A DNA stretch of 64,000 bases from NCBI GenBank assembly GCA_002286855.1, contig NRSV01000055.1:124001-188000 (forward strand). The letters run 5' to 3'. Numbering within the stretch: the first letter of the stretch is position 1; every line of letters begins with the position of its first letter. Source of the DNA: Bipolaris cookei. Lineage: Eukaryota > Ascomycota > Dothideomycetes > Pleosporales > Pleosporaceae. Below are positions 33,475-44,408 of this stretch, in pieces. Made by a program: the position numbers and the translations under genes. The notes beneath the pieces were generated by a model. That model was not told the DNA's origin. It worked only from the letters and a program-made list of their open reading frames with translations, and made no database searches.

Positions 33475-34965
33475 TTTTGGTGGTGGACTGGACTGGACCA
33501 GACAGTCGTTCGGTCGGCTTGCGACGGCTGAGAGGTGTGGCCGGCGCTGGCAGGCTGGGCTGCTGAGGGCTGGGCTGTGGCTGTGGCTCGTCAATGGCTC
33601 CGCGTGGGTACCTGCATGGGCCTGGCCTTGGGTATGCGGGGTATGGGTGGGCACACGGTAGCAGTAACACCGATAGGAGCGTGGTCGGCGACAGTGAGGA
33701 ATGTGTGTATGTATGTGTGTACGTGAATGTTGCAGTGGCTGACTGTACATGCGTGCATGCATCTTTCGATTCACCCCATCCATACACGCGCACCAACATA
33801 CGGCCTCCCACCGGATTGGGAGCCGCCCGCCCGCCCCAGTCACGAGCGTGGGGCGTTGACAACCACATCAGGCCTGGCGCTTCACACTCGGCCAATCCGG
33901 TGGGCCCGTCTTTGGCCTGCAATCCAGTTCGGCCCTCACCGCCCGGGCGGTGCGCCTACAAAGCGATTGTACTGCCGCCCATGGCAAGCATCTGCTGCTC
34001 ATGCCATGTGATGTCCTCGTGCACTGTCCCGGTGGTACAGCACACTCCCTCTATATTCATTGTCTTCTCCTGCTGCCTTCTTCTAGACAGTTGCCGTACA
34101 TCATACCTACTGCACCTCGGCAGTCGGGCAAAGACCCTCCCTACCCTGACGAATTAGGAATCTCAAAACAACAAAAATAACATTGGTGACGCCAGGCCGG
34201 GCCAGCACGGTACGGACGACAAAACCTTATCGAGTCTTTACCAAGCCACGGGAAACCATAGAATTGGCATCCCTCTCCAACCATTGATTACCACAGCTGC
34301 ATGCCTCAAAATCGAAACTTTTAGCTCCAACAAACCACGCGTCTATGACTGAATGTCTGGCAGATTTGACATTAGATTGCTAATCTTAGACTTAGCTTCC
34401 GAATACAATATAGAATACACATGCTGGCACTGGATTGAAAAATCCTGACGTTGTGCTTTAGAGAGTAGAGATTCAGTCATATTGAAATACGACTACCACC
34501 TCCAACGGTTTGCACTATACATGACTTTGAAAAGTCTGAGATGAAGGAAACTCCAATGTCTATCAGCAACGCGTATCGTTGTTTATACCATACATGTCAG
34601 TACTAGGAAGCAGGGGTGAATGCATGGTCATGTGCGCGCGCGGCTGGGCCAAGCTCAGATGTTATCAAACGATGGGGCAGGCAGCTAGCGCGGGGACCGT
34701 GCGCAGCCTTGACATCAACCATCATCCATTGTTGGCACAACAGCTGTGCACTTGCTCACCGTACCTGCGCCCCAAACCCCATCTCTCTTCCCCGGTTCCT
34801 CGAGACGACATCCCTCAGAGCTATAAAACCCGTCAGCGACCGTCGACCATCTCGTGATATAACCCCGCATCCAGACTCGACTTGACGTCGCAGACTACTG
34901 AGCTTCGCGCCTTGAGTCAATTGCGCACTCCCCAGTCTTCACACACTCCACATACTCTGTACATC
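33475..34965. promoter_or_regulatory. Long divergent intergenic region, Zn2Cys6 factor and Ypt7
   Basis: About 1.5 kb between divergent starts. The first 500 bp are GC-rich with overlapping pseudo-frames on both strands; the rest is balanced. A TGTGTATGTATGTGTGTACG tract is at 33704-33723. It is the kind of long 5' region common for regulatory genes, but no site was assigned. Confidence 0.45.
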
Positions 34966-35916
34966 ATGGCTTCAAGAAAGAAGGTCCTCCTCAAGGTACT
35001 GTAGCTTCTCAAAATATATCGAACCACTGCTAATCCGCCCAGGTCATCATCCTCGGAGACAGCGGGGTCGGCAAAACGAGCTTGATGAACCAATATGTAC
35101 GAATCTCTTCCAGTCCAACTCTTGACCGACAAGGCGGCTGCCCGAATCCTCATTGCAGTGCTTATACAAAGTGACCAGGTCAACAAGAAGTTCAGCGCAA
35201 GCTATAAAGCAACCATCGGGGCCGATTTCCTGACCAAGGAAGTGCTCGTTGACGACAGGCTCGTCACCATGCAGGTGCGTATGCACTGGCTATACCAACG
35301 AAAAAAAGGCTAACAGATCCAAGCTTTGGGACACTGCTGGCCAGGAGCGCTTCCAATCACTGGGCGTTGCCTTTTATCGTGGCGCCGACTGCTGCGTGCT
35401 CGTATACGACGTGAACAATTCCAAGAGTTTCGACACTCTCGACAGCTGGAGAGACGAGTTCCTTGTTCAGGCTAGCCCTATGGATCCAGAGAGCTTTCCA
35501 TTCGTAGGTGGACATGCACGATACAGCAACAGGGCAGTAACTGACCGACGCAGGTCGTCATTGGCAACAAGATTGATGTGGAAGAAAGCAAACGCATGGT
35601 GAGTGCGCACCGTACCCACGGTCTGTAAACAGGTCTGATAGACAAGTAGATTTCGTCCAAGCGCGCCATGGCCTTTTGCCAATCAAAGGGCGGCATTCCT
35701 TACTTCGAGACGAGCGCCAAGGAGGCCATCAACGTCGAACAAGCTTTTGAAGGTACTTGAAATCTCTTTACTCCAAAATTCTGTTTCTAGTAGCTGACAT
35801 GTGTAGTCATTGCACGACAAGCTTTGGCGCAAGAAGATGTCGGCGATTTTAGCAACGACTTCCCCGAGACGATCCCGATTGACCTCAAGGGGAACGAGGG
35901 TGGTTGCGCATGCTAG
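34966..35916 (+). CDS. ypt7: Rab7-type small GTPase (vacuolar/late endosomal)
   Basis: Seven exons: 34966-34995, 35043-35096, 35179-35274, 35324-35503, 35554-35598, 35650-35752 and 35807-35916, giving 205 residues, the usual Rab7 length. Motifs: P-loop GDSGVGKTS, switch [16 protein letters not shown] (Rab7-type effector region), switch [39 protein letters not shown], and the C-terminal CAC for double geranylgeranylation. Family role: tethering and homotypic fusion at vacuole and late endosome through HOPS, and autophagosome-vacuole fusion. The intron-dense structure (six introns, 46-81 nt) contrasts with most neighbours. In exon 4 the acceptor is CCAAG, so Gln98-Leu99 of TMQLWDTAG is kept; the upstream ACAG would break the frame. 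Confidence 0.95.
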
Positions 35917-36524
35917 CGCATGCGTTGATAGAACGAGCATGGTTGACAACAAGACTAGTGGATATGTTTATGCCGAAACGCCGCCTTGCATGTGGAGTTG
36001 ATATGGCGTCTGGTGTTATGGCATACTTTTTGCGGCAGAAGTGTCTTCTGCAACCTATTCTTTTGGACAGACTTCATCGTTTGCGAGTCTATGTAGCTGC
36101 ATATAAATACACAATACAAATACCTCGGCTATACGAGCATTGCAGGTGATGTCGATAGTTGGTAGTAGCATGACCGCGTGGCTTGGGCCGAATAGCCGCA
36201 GTGGCGTCGGCAAGCCACACCAACCGTGGGTGGCTTTGGCGGGCCTTGACCACGGCCACCTGAGACAAGAAGGCTAATGAAACCCCCGAATCGACGCAAT
36301 ACTTCGCATCTGTCCGCGTGTCCCCTCGAAGCACTCGGTGCAACTTCACCTGCCTACTTCCTGGCTTCTGCTCGTTCACTAATCAATTGATGGGCACTTG
36401 GATCCTGTTTCATGCGTCGACGCAATCTCCAGCCCTGACTCCGTTTATCCCCGAAGACCCTCCCTGACCGACTTGCGCAATCACACGAGCACACCCACCA
36501 CAATCTCTACCACATATCTCCACC
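35917..36524. other. Intergenic region upstream of the DMT transporter
   Basis: About 610 bp holding the Ypt7 3' UTR and the transporter promoter. No gene. CACCATGATAC around 36525 is a good start context. Confidence 0.5.
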
Positions 36525-38031
36525 ATGATACCCCGGCGAGAAGAGCTTGTCGAACCAACGCCCATCAGCCCGCGCGTCAGCGATGTCTCTGACGAGAGTA
36601 CATTTATGCGATCCCAAGACTATCTCGACAGTCCCGCGACCGAAGTCAGCCAGTGGACGAATGGGAAGAATTCGAAGGGAGCATGGTCGGGCAAGGTCAG
36701 ACATGCCATCGGTATAGGATTTCTGCTTGCAACCGTGTTTCTATGGACTGCGAGTAATTTTTTGGCCAGCGTACGTTGCTCTTCTACATAGGACGACATG
36801 TCGCATTGGCATGGCATCTCGATTGACGTACGAACAGACTATTTTTGCAGATAACTCCTATTCGAAACCCTACTTCGTAACCTACGTAAACACGTCCTTC
36901 TTCATCCTACCGTTACTACCCATGCTTATGCACTGCCTATGGAGCGACTACCGCCAACCAAATACTGCGCGTCAGCCTCGGCAACCGCTCCTCACACACA
37001 TCTATAATCTTTTGCATCGAAGAACAGGAAAATGGACACTACTCCGCGAACATGAATCCAGCTCTTCCTTGGTACCTTCGAACGAGCCCAGAAACGAGGA
37101 AGCGGCCGAAGTATTGCTCTCATCATCAGCCCAGGGATTGCAGAACCTCGGTAGCGCAAAAGATGTGCGATATGACACAGACGAAGGATTGACACTACAC
37201 GATACAGCCAAACTAGCTCTGGAGTTTTGCATCCTCTGGTTTCTAGCAAATTACTTTGCAGCGGCTTGTCTCGAGTACACGACTGTCGCCAGCTCTACCA
37301 TCCTGTCTTCTACATCGAGTATCTGGACGCTACTGCTGGGTTCCATAATGCGCGTGGAGCGCTTCACGATGCTCAAGCTCGTTGGCGTTCTCGCTTCCCT
37401 AAGTGGTGTCGTCCTGATATCCTTGGTCGATGTATCTGGCGACACAGACGAAAACCGCGGTACCTTTCCACACAAGACCCCCCGCGAACTGGCTATTGGC
37501 GACGTTATGGCATTTGTCTCGGCAGTTCTCTACGGCTTCTACACAGTGTTTATGAAGGCCAAAATCGGCGACGAGAGTAAAGTCAATATGCCGCTTTTCT
37601 TTGGGCTTGTTGGATTGGCTAATGTCGTGCTTCTCTGGCCCGGTTTCATCATCCTCCACTTTACCGGTATCGAGCAGTTTGAACTCCCACCCACGACGCG
37701 CATTCTCAACATCGTTCTTATCAACAGTGTATCATCGCTTGTTTCGGACTTTTGCTGGGCCTACGCCATGTTCCTCACGTCTCCCCTTGTTGTTACTGTT
37801 GGTCTCAGTCTGACGATTCCGTGTTCCTTGGTTGGCCAGATGCTGCTGGATTCGCAGTACGCGAGTGCTCTCTACTGGGTGGGCGCTGCCATCATGGTAC
37901 TTTCTTTCCTCTTTATCAATTATGAAGATAGAAAGGATGAGATGCAGGGTGCAGGGGATACAAGCGCACGCGGCAGTTTTCAGAGCGTGCGGCAAAGTTT
38001 GAGTAGGCGGAACTCTAGGTCTGAAGTTTGA
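36525..38031 (+). CDS. DMT-superfamily (SLC35F5/Thi74-like) membrane transporter
   Basis: Two exons, 36525-36770 and 36838-38031, encode 479 residues. About ten hydrophobic helices are visible: IGIGFLLATVFLWTASNFLA spans toward the intron, then YFVTYVNTSFFILPLLPML, ALEFCILWFLANYFAAACL, ASSTILSSTSSIWTLLLGS, KLVGVLASLSGVVLISLV, AIGDVMAFVSAVLYGFYTVF, MPLFFGLVGLANVVLLWPG and others. The repeat-like EamA halves and the pattern TVASSTILSSTSSIWTLL identify the SLC35F5/THI74 (YML018C) branch, whose yeast members sit in the vacuolar or mitochondrial membrane; substrates are not firmly known. A charged loop of about 90 residues separates helices 2 and 3. The N-terminal 55 residues are hydrophilic. Confidence 0.88.
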
Positions 38032-38234
38032 GTTTTTTTGTTTTTTGAGAGCATTTGCATTGCATTTATCGCTGTTGCCTTTGAGTCCAAGGCGCAGTGG
38101 GGTGTTGGATTTTTTTTCAATAGATATGGTGCAGGGTGGGGGTTATCCTATACTTTTTTTTACTTTTTTCTGTTCGCAGAACATATATCGACCAATATCA
38201 TTATTATACGAGTAAATTGTTCTCGTCATTTCCG

Positions 38235-39716
38235 CTATTCTTTTCTCCCGCCGTCCATGTTCTTGGAATACTGATTCCGCGAGTACTTTCCTTTACCCTT
38301 ATTCCACTTATTCTTGCCGCCCCCGCCACCACCCCGATAACTCCTCTCGCGATCCTCGTCTTTCCTCTCACTCAAACGCTCTTTTTTCTTTTGCTGCCAC
38401 GTCTCGTCATCTTCTAGCTCCTCGGCCTCCCACCCTTCTTTTTCCATGAATTCTTCTAACTGCTGCTGTAGCTGCGGTTCCCATTTCTCGGCAAACTGGA
38501 AGTCAGAGAGTTCGATCACATTTTGGCCGAGTGTGTAGGCGCCTTGGCGCGAGCGGATCAATGAGGACATGAGGCCTAGGGAGGAGCAGGCGAGACCCAG
38601 GTCGTGGCAGAGGGAGCGTACGTAGAAGCCCGATGTAACGGTCATGCGGAGCCGGGCTGCTGGGGGTTGTGGTGGTATTTGTGTGGATATGGTTGGGTCC
38701 TCGTTTGATGTTTGTACTTGATCTACTGCTTCTGCCTGCTCGGATAAGGGTTCTGGCTTTACCTCTGTTGGTAGTGATGAACCAGTAGCGGTTTGTGTAG
38801 TCTCATCCTGGATGGTCTCGGCTGCCTCTGCTGGCGTATCTTGTGATGGCAAAGCACCAGACATGGCTGGCTCCATCTCTGACTTGGGCATCTTTGGTTG
38901 CTTCCCGGCGCCTTCTACACTATCGCTCTCGGGCGAACGCGATCGTTTCCGTCCCTTCCGCGCCATGGTGTTGGCATGGATCTTTGCATCTTCTTCTCTA
39001 ATGCCAAGTAGCTTTTTCGCGCCTTCCATCTCGACACTGTCGACCTCTTCCTTTGGCCACGCGTACTCATGGCTTCCTGGCTCAAGCCATTCGATAAGTT
39101 CCAGCTCCTCCACCTCTACGGGCCGCGCAGCTACCTCTGGTATCTCTTTACCCTCTCTTGCGTATTCATACATTTTCTTGCCATCGACCTTGAGCGCTGA
39201 AAAGACACTTGGCTTTTGCATAATCTTGCCACGAAACTGTGCCAGTTTCTCTTCTACCAGCTCTTTTGTGACATGTTCATATGCCGCCTTGCTAACTACA
39301 TTCCCAACGGCGTCGTAGCTGTCTGTAGCGGCACCGAATAGCACGACGCATTCATATGTCTTTGTGCATTCCAGAAAGCGTTGCAGACACTTTGTACCTC
39401 TACCCAGCCCGACAATCAAGACACCGGTAGCCATTGGATCCAGAGTACCGCCATGACCGAGCTTTACCTTGAGATTGTTGATATGCTTCTGTTTTGCGTG
39501 CGATAGGATGAGCGACCGTTTCTGACTCTCAAGCCAAGGCGCAAGAAGCGAGGAGCGAGCAAAGTGCTCTTGCAGGTCGCGTAGCACGCCGGCTGAGGAT
39601 GCCCATTGTGTTTTGTTGACAGCGAAGATCCCCTCGAGCACCATTTTCCTGCTCTCTTTGGGGGAAGTGGCCATGACTGTGGCTGCGCGTTTGACCGATG
39701 ATGCGACGGACATCAA
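38235..39716 (-). CDS. PUS4: tRNA pseudouridine-55 synthase (TruB/Pus4 family)
   Basis: A single exon encodes 493 residues. The TruB catalytic motif GHGGTLDPMATGVL puts the nucleophilic Asp at 93. Further family segments: LEGIFAVNKTQWASS near the start, TKTYECVVLFGAATDSYDAVG, GKIMQKPSVFSALKVDGKKMYEYAREG, and FYVRSLCHDLG about two-thirds in. The enzyme makes Psi55 in the T-loop of cytosolic and mitochondrial tRNAs. It is longer than yeast Pus4 (403) because of an acidic, low-complexity insertion (about residues 240-375, with KGRKRSRSP, a likely nuclear signal) and a basic Gly-rich tail (RSYRGGGGGGKNKWNKG) that may bind RNA. Met1, Met2 or Met15 could start; the first is taken. It ends 203 bp from the convergent transporter gene. 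Confidence 0.92.
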   Translation of the reverse strand: MMSVASSVKRAATVMATSPKESRKMVLEGIFAVNKTQWASSAGVLRDLQEHFARSSLLAPWLESQKRSLILSHAKQKHINNLKVKLGHGGTLDPMATGVLIVGLGRGTKCLQRFLECTKTYECVVLFGAATDSYDAVGNVVSKAAYEHVTKELVEEKLAQFRGKIMQKPSVFSALKVDGKKMYEYAREGKEIPEVAARPVEVEELELIEWLEPGSHEYAWPKEEVDSVEMEGAKKLLGIREEDAKIHANTMARKGRKRSRSPESDSVEGAGKQPKMPKSEMEPAMSGALPSQDTPAEAAETIQDETTQTATGSSLPTEVKPEPLSEQAEAVDQVQTSNEDPTISTQIPPQPPAARLRMTVTSGFYVRSLCHDLGLACSSLGLMSSLIRSRQGAYTLGQNVIELSDFQFAEKWEPQLQQQLEEFMEKEGWEAEELEDDETWQQKKKERLSERKDEDRERSYRGGGGGGKNKWNKGKGKYSRNQYSKNMDGGRKE

Positions 39717-40150
39717 CGGTGGGAGGCAGGTCAGCTTAAAAGCTTCACGCGCAGTGAAAGTCTCCTGATCGTTCTTCTAAGAATAACGCAACAAGGTAAG
39801 TCTCCGCAATATATGGCAAAAGTATAATAGTCTTGATGATGATTCGTAACTACCCTTGCAGTTGTCTTGTAACTACGACTGTTGTTGCACACCGTTGACG
39901 GTGTTCAGTTTTTTAGTTCCGAAGATATGGCGTCGGAAGCTACTATGAACCCAGGCCTAAACGGGTATAACGGCTGTCTAGGAATCCCTGTCATGGCTGC
40001 ACACGCAAAAGGCGCGCTAGTGGAAGCGCTAGTGCGCATCTCTCTCATTTGCCTGCCTGGCCCTTCCCTAATAGAATACTGCGACTCTCCATCGTCGCTT
40101 GAGCGCATACACTACTATAACACCGGTAGTTATCGCATCATACTGCCGGA
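39717..40150. promoter_or_regulatory. Divergent promoter region, PUS4 and cwf23
   Basis: About 430 bp between divergent starts of two RNA-processing genes. A frame at 39882-40223 overlaps the cwf23 start in another phase and is not protein-like. Confidence 0.45.
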
Positions 40151-41326
40151 ATGTCAATCAACAGAGAACTGGAGGATCTTGCAAAGTCCTCCACAGATGA
40201 CTTCTACGAGCTACTCAACGTAGCCTTTGACGCAGATGCAGACGCCATCCAGAAAGCATACCGCAAAGCATCTATCAGATACCATCCAGATAAAAATCCC
40301 GAAGACAAGAATGCTGCTGATCGCTTCATTGCCCTGGGATGGGCACGAGACATTCTCATTGACGAAAACCTCAAAGGCGAATATGATCGCGCAAGAGCTA
40401 GGCGGCGCGAGAAGGTGCTGCAGGACGAAATGCTGGATGGCCGACGACGTAAGCTGAAAGAAGACCTTGAGAGAAGAGAGAAAGAGTATCAGGATCAAAA
40501 GTCTGGTATCAAGAGAAAGGTTCCCGAGGACATGACCGAGACTGAAATGAAGCTTCATCGAATGCAGGAAACTGGCAGGAAGCGTGTGCACGAAATCAAT
40601 GAGCGCCTAGCAAAGGAAGCTCAAGAAGAGCGAGAAGCCTATCTCGAGGCCATGAGGAAGAGGTCGGAGCCGCAAGGAATCCAGCAGAGCGAATCTCCCG
40701 AAATGATTCGCGCAGTCAAATTTGAGTTTCCGAGAGAAGGCGACAGAGAGCACTGGGACAAGGACATGCTTGCAACCATGTTCTCAAAGTACGGCAAGGT
40801 GGACATGGTTGTGCTGCTCAAAGACAAGAAGATCCGACATACTGGAGAAAAGCATCGTACAGTCACCGCTTCAGGCATGATAGTCTTCACACGCATCGAT
40901 CACGCTCACGCTGCAGTTATGGACGCTAAATTCGACTACCCTTCTCTCAGCTCCGTGAGCTGGGCAAACGGCGAACCCGACATCGAGTCCGTCAAGGCGT
41001 CCGCAAAAGATTCCCAGGAGGAATCAGAGCGTCTGGAAGAGTTGACCAACATGAGGTTGAATGAGTTGATCAGGAAACAAGCCGAGAAGAAGAGGTTGGC
41101 AGAGCAAGCAGAGCAGCTTAGCAAACAGGAGGCTGCCGAGAAGAAAGAGGCATCTTCCAAAAAGCCTGTCGAGACACATTTCTCGTCGAGCGAAGAGACA
41201 AATAGTACGTGGACTGGTGAGTGGGTGGCTGCTGGCACTTGGCAAGGGAACCCCATTATGATACCCAAACCTTTGTCTTTTCCACAAAAACAGAAGCTTC
41301 ATGCGGATAGAATGGAGGTAAATTGA
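40151..41326 (+). CDS. cwf23: Spliceosomal J-domain protein Cwf23 (DNAJC17-like)
   Basis: A single exon encodes 391 residues. The J domain covers residues 17-80 with HPD at 45-47 (SIRYHPDKNPEDKN). A long charged helix follows (RRREKVLQDEM, LKEDLERREKEYQD, RVHEINERLAKEAQEER). An RRM-like fold is at about 190-270 (RAVKFEFPREG, LATMFSKYGKVDMVVLLKD, ASGMIVFTRIDHAHAAV). Then comes a Lys/Glu-rich coiled coil and a C-terminal WTGEWVAAGTWQGNP segment. This J-domain plus RRM order is specific to Cwc23/Cwf23/DNAJC17, a spliceosome-associated protein that in yeast acts with Ntr1 and Prp43 in intron-lariat spliceosome disassembly. The start at 40151 has good spacing to the J domain. Confidence 0.92.
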   Translation: MSINRELEDLAKSSTDDFYELLNVAFDADADAIQKAYRKASIRYHPDKNPEDKNAADRFIALGWARDILIDENLKGEYDRARARRREKVLQDEMLDGRRRKLKEDLERREKEYQDQKSGIKRKVPEDMTETEMKLHRMQETGRKRVHEINERLAKEAQEEREAYLEAMRKRSEPQGIQQSESPEMIRAVKFEFPREGDREHWDKDMLATMFSKYGKVDMVVLLKDKKIRHTGEKHRTVTASGMIVFTRIDHAHAAVMDAKFDYPSLSSVSWANGEPDIESVKASAKDSQEESERLEELTNMRLNELIRKQAEKKRLAEQAEQLSKQEAAEKKEASSKKPVETHFSSSEETNSTWTGEWVAAGTWQGNPIMIPKPLSFPQKQKLHADRMEVN

Positions 41327-41479
41327 GCTGGAAGGAGGGGAGTTTATGAACATGCTGGCGAATATAATACCACCCAAATAGTTTTTCACAATCATTCTTC
41401 TTCGTATTTCATTGGTTCTACTAGATCATTCTTGTTTAGGCTGTATGATACCTTTTCTGGAAATGAAAACACTTAACGT

Positions 41480-42886
41480 GTTTCACCACCGAACCGGCAG
41501 CTTTCCCACTAAACTCCTCCGTGACAACAACGCGTGATGTCTCAACAACGCAACATGCACAAAGCCTATACTGAAGCAGATATATCCTTAGATATTCAGG
41601 ATATCAGATTTAGGTCTATTAAAAGTGAAAGGCGCGCTGCTGCAGCCTAAAATGTTCCGCGAACTAATATCCAAGGACGACGCGCTGGAGGACACGCTCG
41701 ATGCGATCGCGAGCCAAATTGCAAACGCCTGACAAAGCTAGAAGATTAGAACATTGATAAGTGTGTACTAGTTTAGGCTGAGCGAGGAATACCCTGTGGG
41801 AAAGGCGACGTGCGAGATGTGGCTAATATACAGCTCCAGGAGCGTGGCTGAGAAGAGGTTGGTAAAAACTGGGTTGATAGGCTTGTCCAGTGCAATCCTG
41901 AGCTATGTACGCGCCGGAGCCGTCCATATGATCGCCAGAGAGCTCTCTGCGAGGACTCAGCCATTATTAAGGGCCGATTCGAGCTGGTTCAGAATACAAA
42001 GGCGAAGTATGGTATCGTAGACGAAGATATCTATAACTTTGATGAGACTGGCTTTATTGTGGGCAAGATCTCATCACAGTCAGTTATTACAGGATCAAAA
42101 AAAACCAGGGAAATCAAAGAAGATCCGGCCAGGCAATCGTGAGTGGGTTACGCTGATACAAGGCGTTGGCGCAACAGGGAAGTGTATCCCAGCCTTTCTC
42201 ATCTTTGCAGGCAAGATTCTAATCTCTACCTGGATCACAGATGCCCTACCACGCGACTGGGTTATTCAAGTTAGCCTTAAATGCTAGACGAACAACAATC
42301 TAGCGCTTGACTGGCTCTGTCACTTCGATTCCCATGCGTGTCCTATAGGGACACACAGGCAGCTCATTATTGACGGCCACGAAAGTCACTGCTCGGTGGC
42401 TTTTCGAGATCTCTGCAAAGAGAAGAAGATAATCCTCCTATGTATGCATCCCCATTCGTCTCACCCCTTACAGCCTCTTGATATAGGCTGCTTCTCGCCG
42501 TTGAAGCGCGCGTATGGCGACGCTGTATCAGTCTTGGCAAGCAATCGCATCCAACATATCAGCAAAGAAACCTTCCTACCAGCGTTCGAAATGGCCTATT
42601 ACAAGGCTGTTACACCAGATAACATCTGCGGAGAGCTTCGATGTGCTGGACTTACGCCACAAGATTACCACGTTGTTTAATCACAGCTTAACGTTGTGCT
42701 GCGTACACCGACTCCACCAGCGCAAGAGAGCACTATCTGGTACCCAAAAACGCCGCGCAACGCGCGCGAAATGGAGGCGCAGGCTACACTTGTTCGAAAC
42801 CGCATGCAAACCCAGAAAGGTTCTCCTACAAGTTCTCTTTATGAGCAGGTGCGGCAGCTTAGTAAAGGAGCCCAGCAGATAATGTG
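41480..42886 (+). mobile_element. Fot/pogo-type DNA transposon relic, copy 1 (3'-truncated)
   Basis: Broken transposase. The N-terminal HTH region starts near 41537 (YTEADISLDIQ) with stops soon after. NFDETGFIVGKI (first catalytic Asp region) is at 42033-42070, GKCIPAFLIFAGK at 42178-42216, DWLCHFDSHACPIGTHRQL then IDGHESH near 42308-42390 (second Asp), and LLCMHPHSSHPLQPLDIG with FSPLKRAYG at 42433-42510. The end SLYEQVRQLSKGAQQI breaks off at 42886, exactly where copy 2's terminal repeat begins. Several stops and frameshifts make it dead. The left boundary is approximate because no terminal repeat matching copy 2 was found. Confidence 0.8.
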
Positions 42887-43947
42887 GTTCACAAGCGAGT
42901 GGCCCACGCCCAACCATCACGTTAACGTCAACACTACAACGCGTAATGGCTCAACAACGCACCAATAAAACTTCCTATACTGAAGCAGATCTTCAACTTG
43001 CTCTTTTTGATGTACAATTGCAACGTGTTCAAAGCCAAAGACGTGCTGCCTCTATCTATAACGTGCCCCAAAGAACTTTATCTCACCGACACGCTGGAAA
43101 GCGCCCCCGACGCGACTGCGAGGCGAACTTAAAGNNNNNNNNNNNNAAGAGGAGGCTATATTCAAGCGTATTCTTGAAGACTCTGCGCGAGCATTTGCAC
43201 CTACGAAGGCTGACATTCGCGCAATGGCTGATAAACTATTGCATGAGCGGGAGAGTAACCCTATTAGCAAGAACTGGGTCGATAACTTTATTAAGAGAAC
43301 CCCTGAGCTCCCTACGCGCTGGAGCCATCCTTATGATCACCAGCGAGCTACCTGCGAGGACCCAGCAGCTGTCCAGCGCTGGTTTGATCTAGTCAAGGCG
43401 ACAAAACAGAAGTGGGGTATTGTTGACGACGATATCTACAACTTTGATGAAACTGGCTTTATAATAGGCAAGATTTTATCACAGTTAGTTATCACAGCCT
43501 CCGAAGGATATGGTAAAAAGAAGCGGATATAGCCAGGCTACTGGGAGTGGGTTACTGTGATCCAAGGCGTAGGCGCTTTGGGTCGCCGGCTACTCTTCAA
43601 GAGACTCTAGACGAATCAAATAAGCGTAAGAGCTGCAAGCGGCGATACGTACAGACAGAAGGGACTCATAATGTAGGCTAAGTACAAGAAGTATCAGCTA
43701 AAAAGGCGGGTGGCAGTCGTGGTGATGGTGAGAGTACGTTGAAGACGGTGCGAGAGACGGTGCGGGCGTTGTAAGGAGGCTGGACATAACGCCCACACCT
43801 GCGCAGTTGAAGTAGGTAGTGCTAGTCATACTAGTATTTCTGAGGATTAATTTGATATACTTTGATAGTTTATTGACTGTGATAAAAGTGCGTGATAACG
43901 TGTCGACATTGACGCGCTGGTGGGGCGTGGGTCACTCGCTTGTGAAC
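42887..43947 (+). mobile_element. Fot/pogo-type element, copy 2, internally deleted, with terminal inverted repeats
   Basis: Terminal inverted repeats of about 47 bp, 42887-42933 and 43901-43947, begin GTTCACAAGCGAGTG and differ at about seven positions. TA follows the right end; TG precedes the left end, so the TA target duplication is imperfect. The transposase begins MAQQRTNKTSYTEADLQLALFD at 42946, has the CENP-B-type HTH (LLHERESNPISKNWVDNFIKR) and reaches NFDETGFIIGKI at 43440-43476. It then stops and jumps to the C-terminal zinc-knuckle-like CRRCKEAGHNAHTC near 43770-43804, so most of the DDE core is deleted. Twelve Ns lie at 43135-43146. Confidence 0.8.
43135..43146. other. Assembly gap (12 N)
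   Basis: Twelve undetermined bases inside copy 2 of the pogo element. Twelve is a multiple of three and the translated frame appears to continue (LK before, KEEAIFKRILED after, one base shifted), so the true gap size is uncertain. Confidence 0.95.
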
Positions 43948-44408
43948 TACGTTAACAATAATAAACATGTATAGCTTCAGTCTTGTCATCTCGTCCAAAT
44001 TGGCATCGACCATGGATTCAAACTGGTATTCAGATGCCTCTGTCATGTGGAAAAGAAAAAAGTTGCTAGTTCTTCACTCTTCACTAAGCCCGTTTATGGA
44101 AATGTCTCTGAATCTGGCATGTCTGAGTTCATGGAGCCTCCAAGCCTTGACTGAGACACGGGTCGGATTCTGGACACGCACAGCGACGAAAAACACTGCT
44201 TCAATTTTACGCTACCCTACAGCCGAGACTTGAGGTGTCCTGCAAAGCGTGTCTTGTTTGGGTATATGTAAACAACTTAGCCTCTCAACATCAACACTAT
44301 CAACTCACCACTACACAACTTGATACTTTCACTACAATCTCCTTACCTTACAATCCACTTCCTTTTACTTTTCGTACCCTCATTATACCAGTCATCTTCC
44401 AACGACTT
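43948..44408. other. Flank of the pogo cluster
   Basis: About 460 bp, pyrimidine-rich in the second half, as in a fungal 5' UTR or promoter. No gene. Confidence 0.4.

Noticed and set aside
33316..33843. Zn-cluster frame extended upstream to 33843 (175 codons)
   Set aside because: The extension is His/Arg/Ser-rich promoter translation; ATG 33474 gives a normal distance to the Zn2Cys6 cluster.
39882..40223. 113-codon frame before cwf23
   Set aside because: Overlaps the cwf23 J-domain start in another frame and contains no domain.
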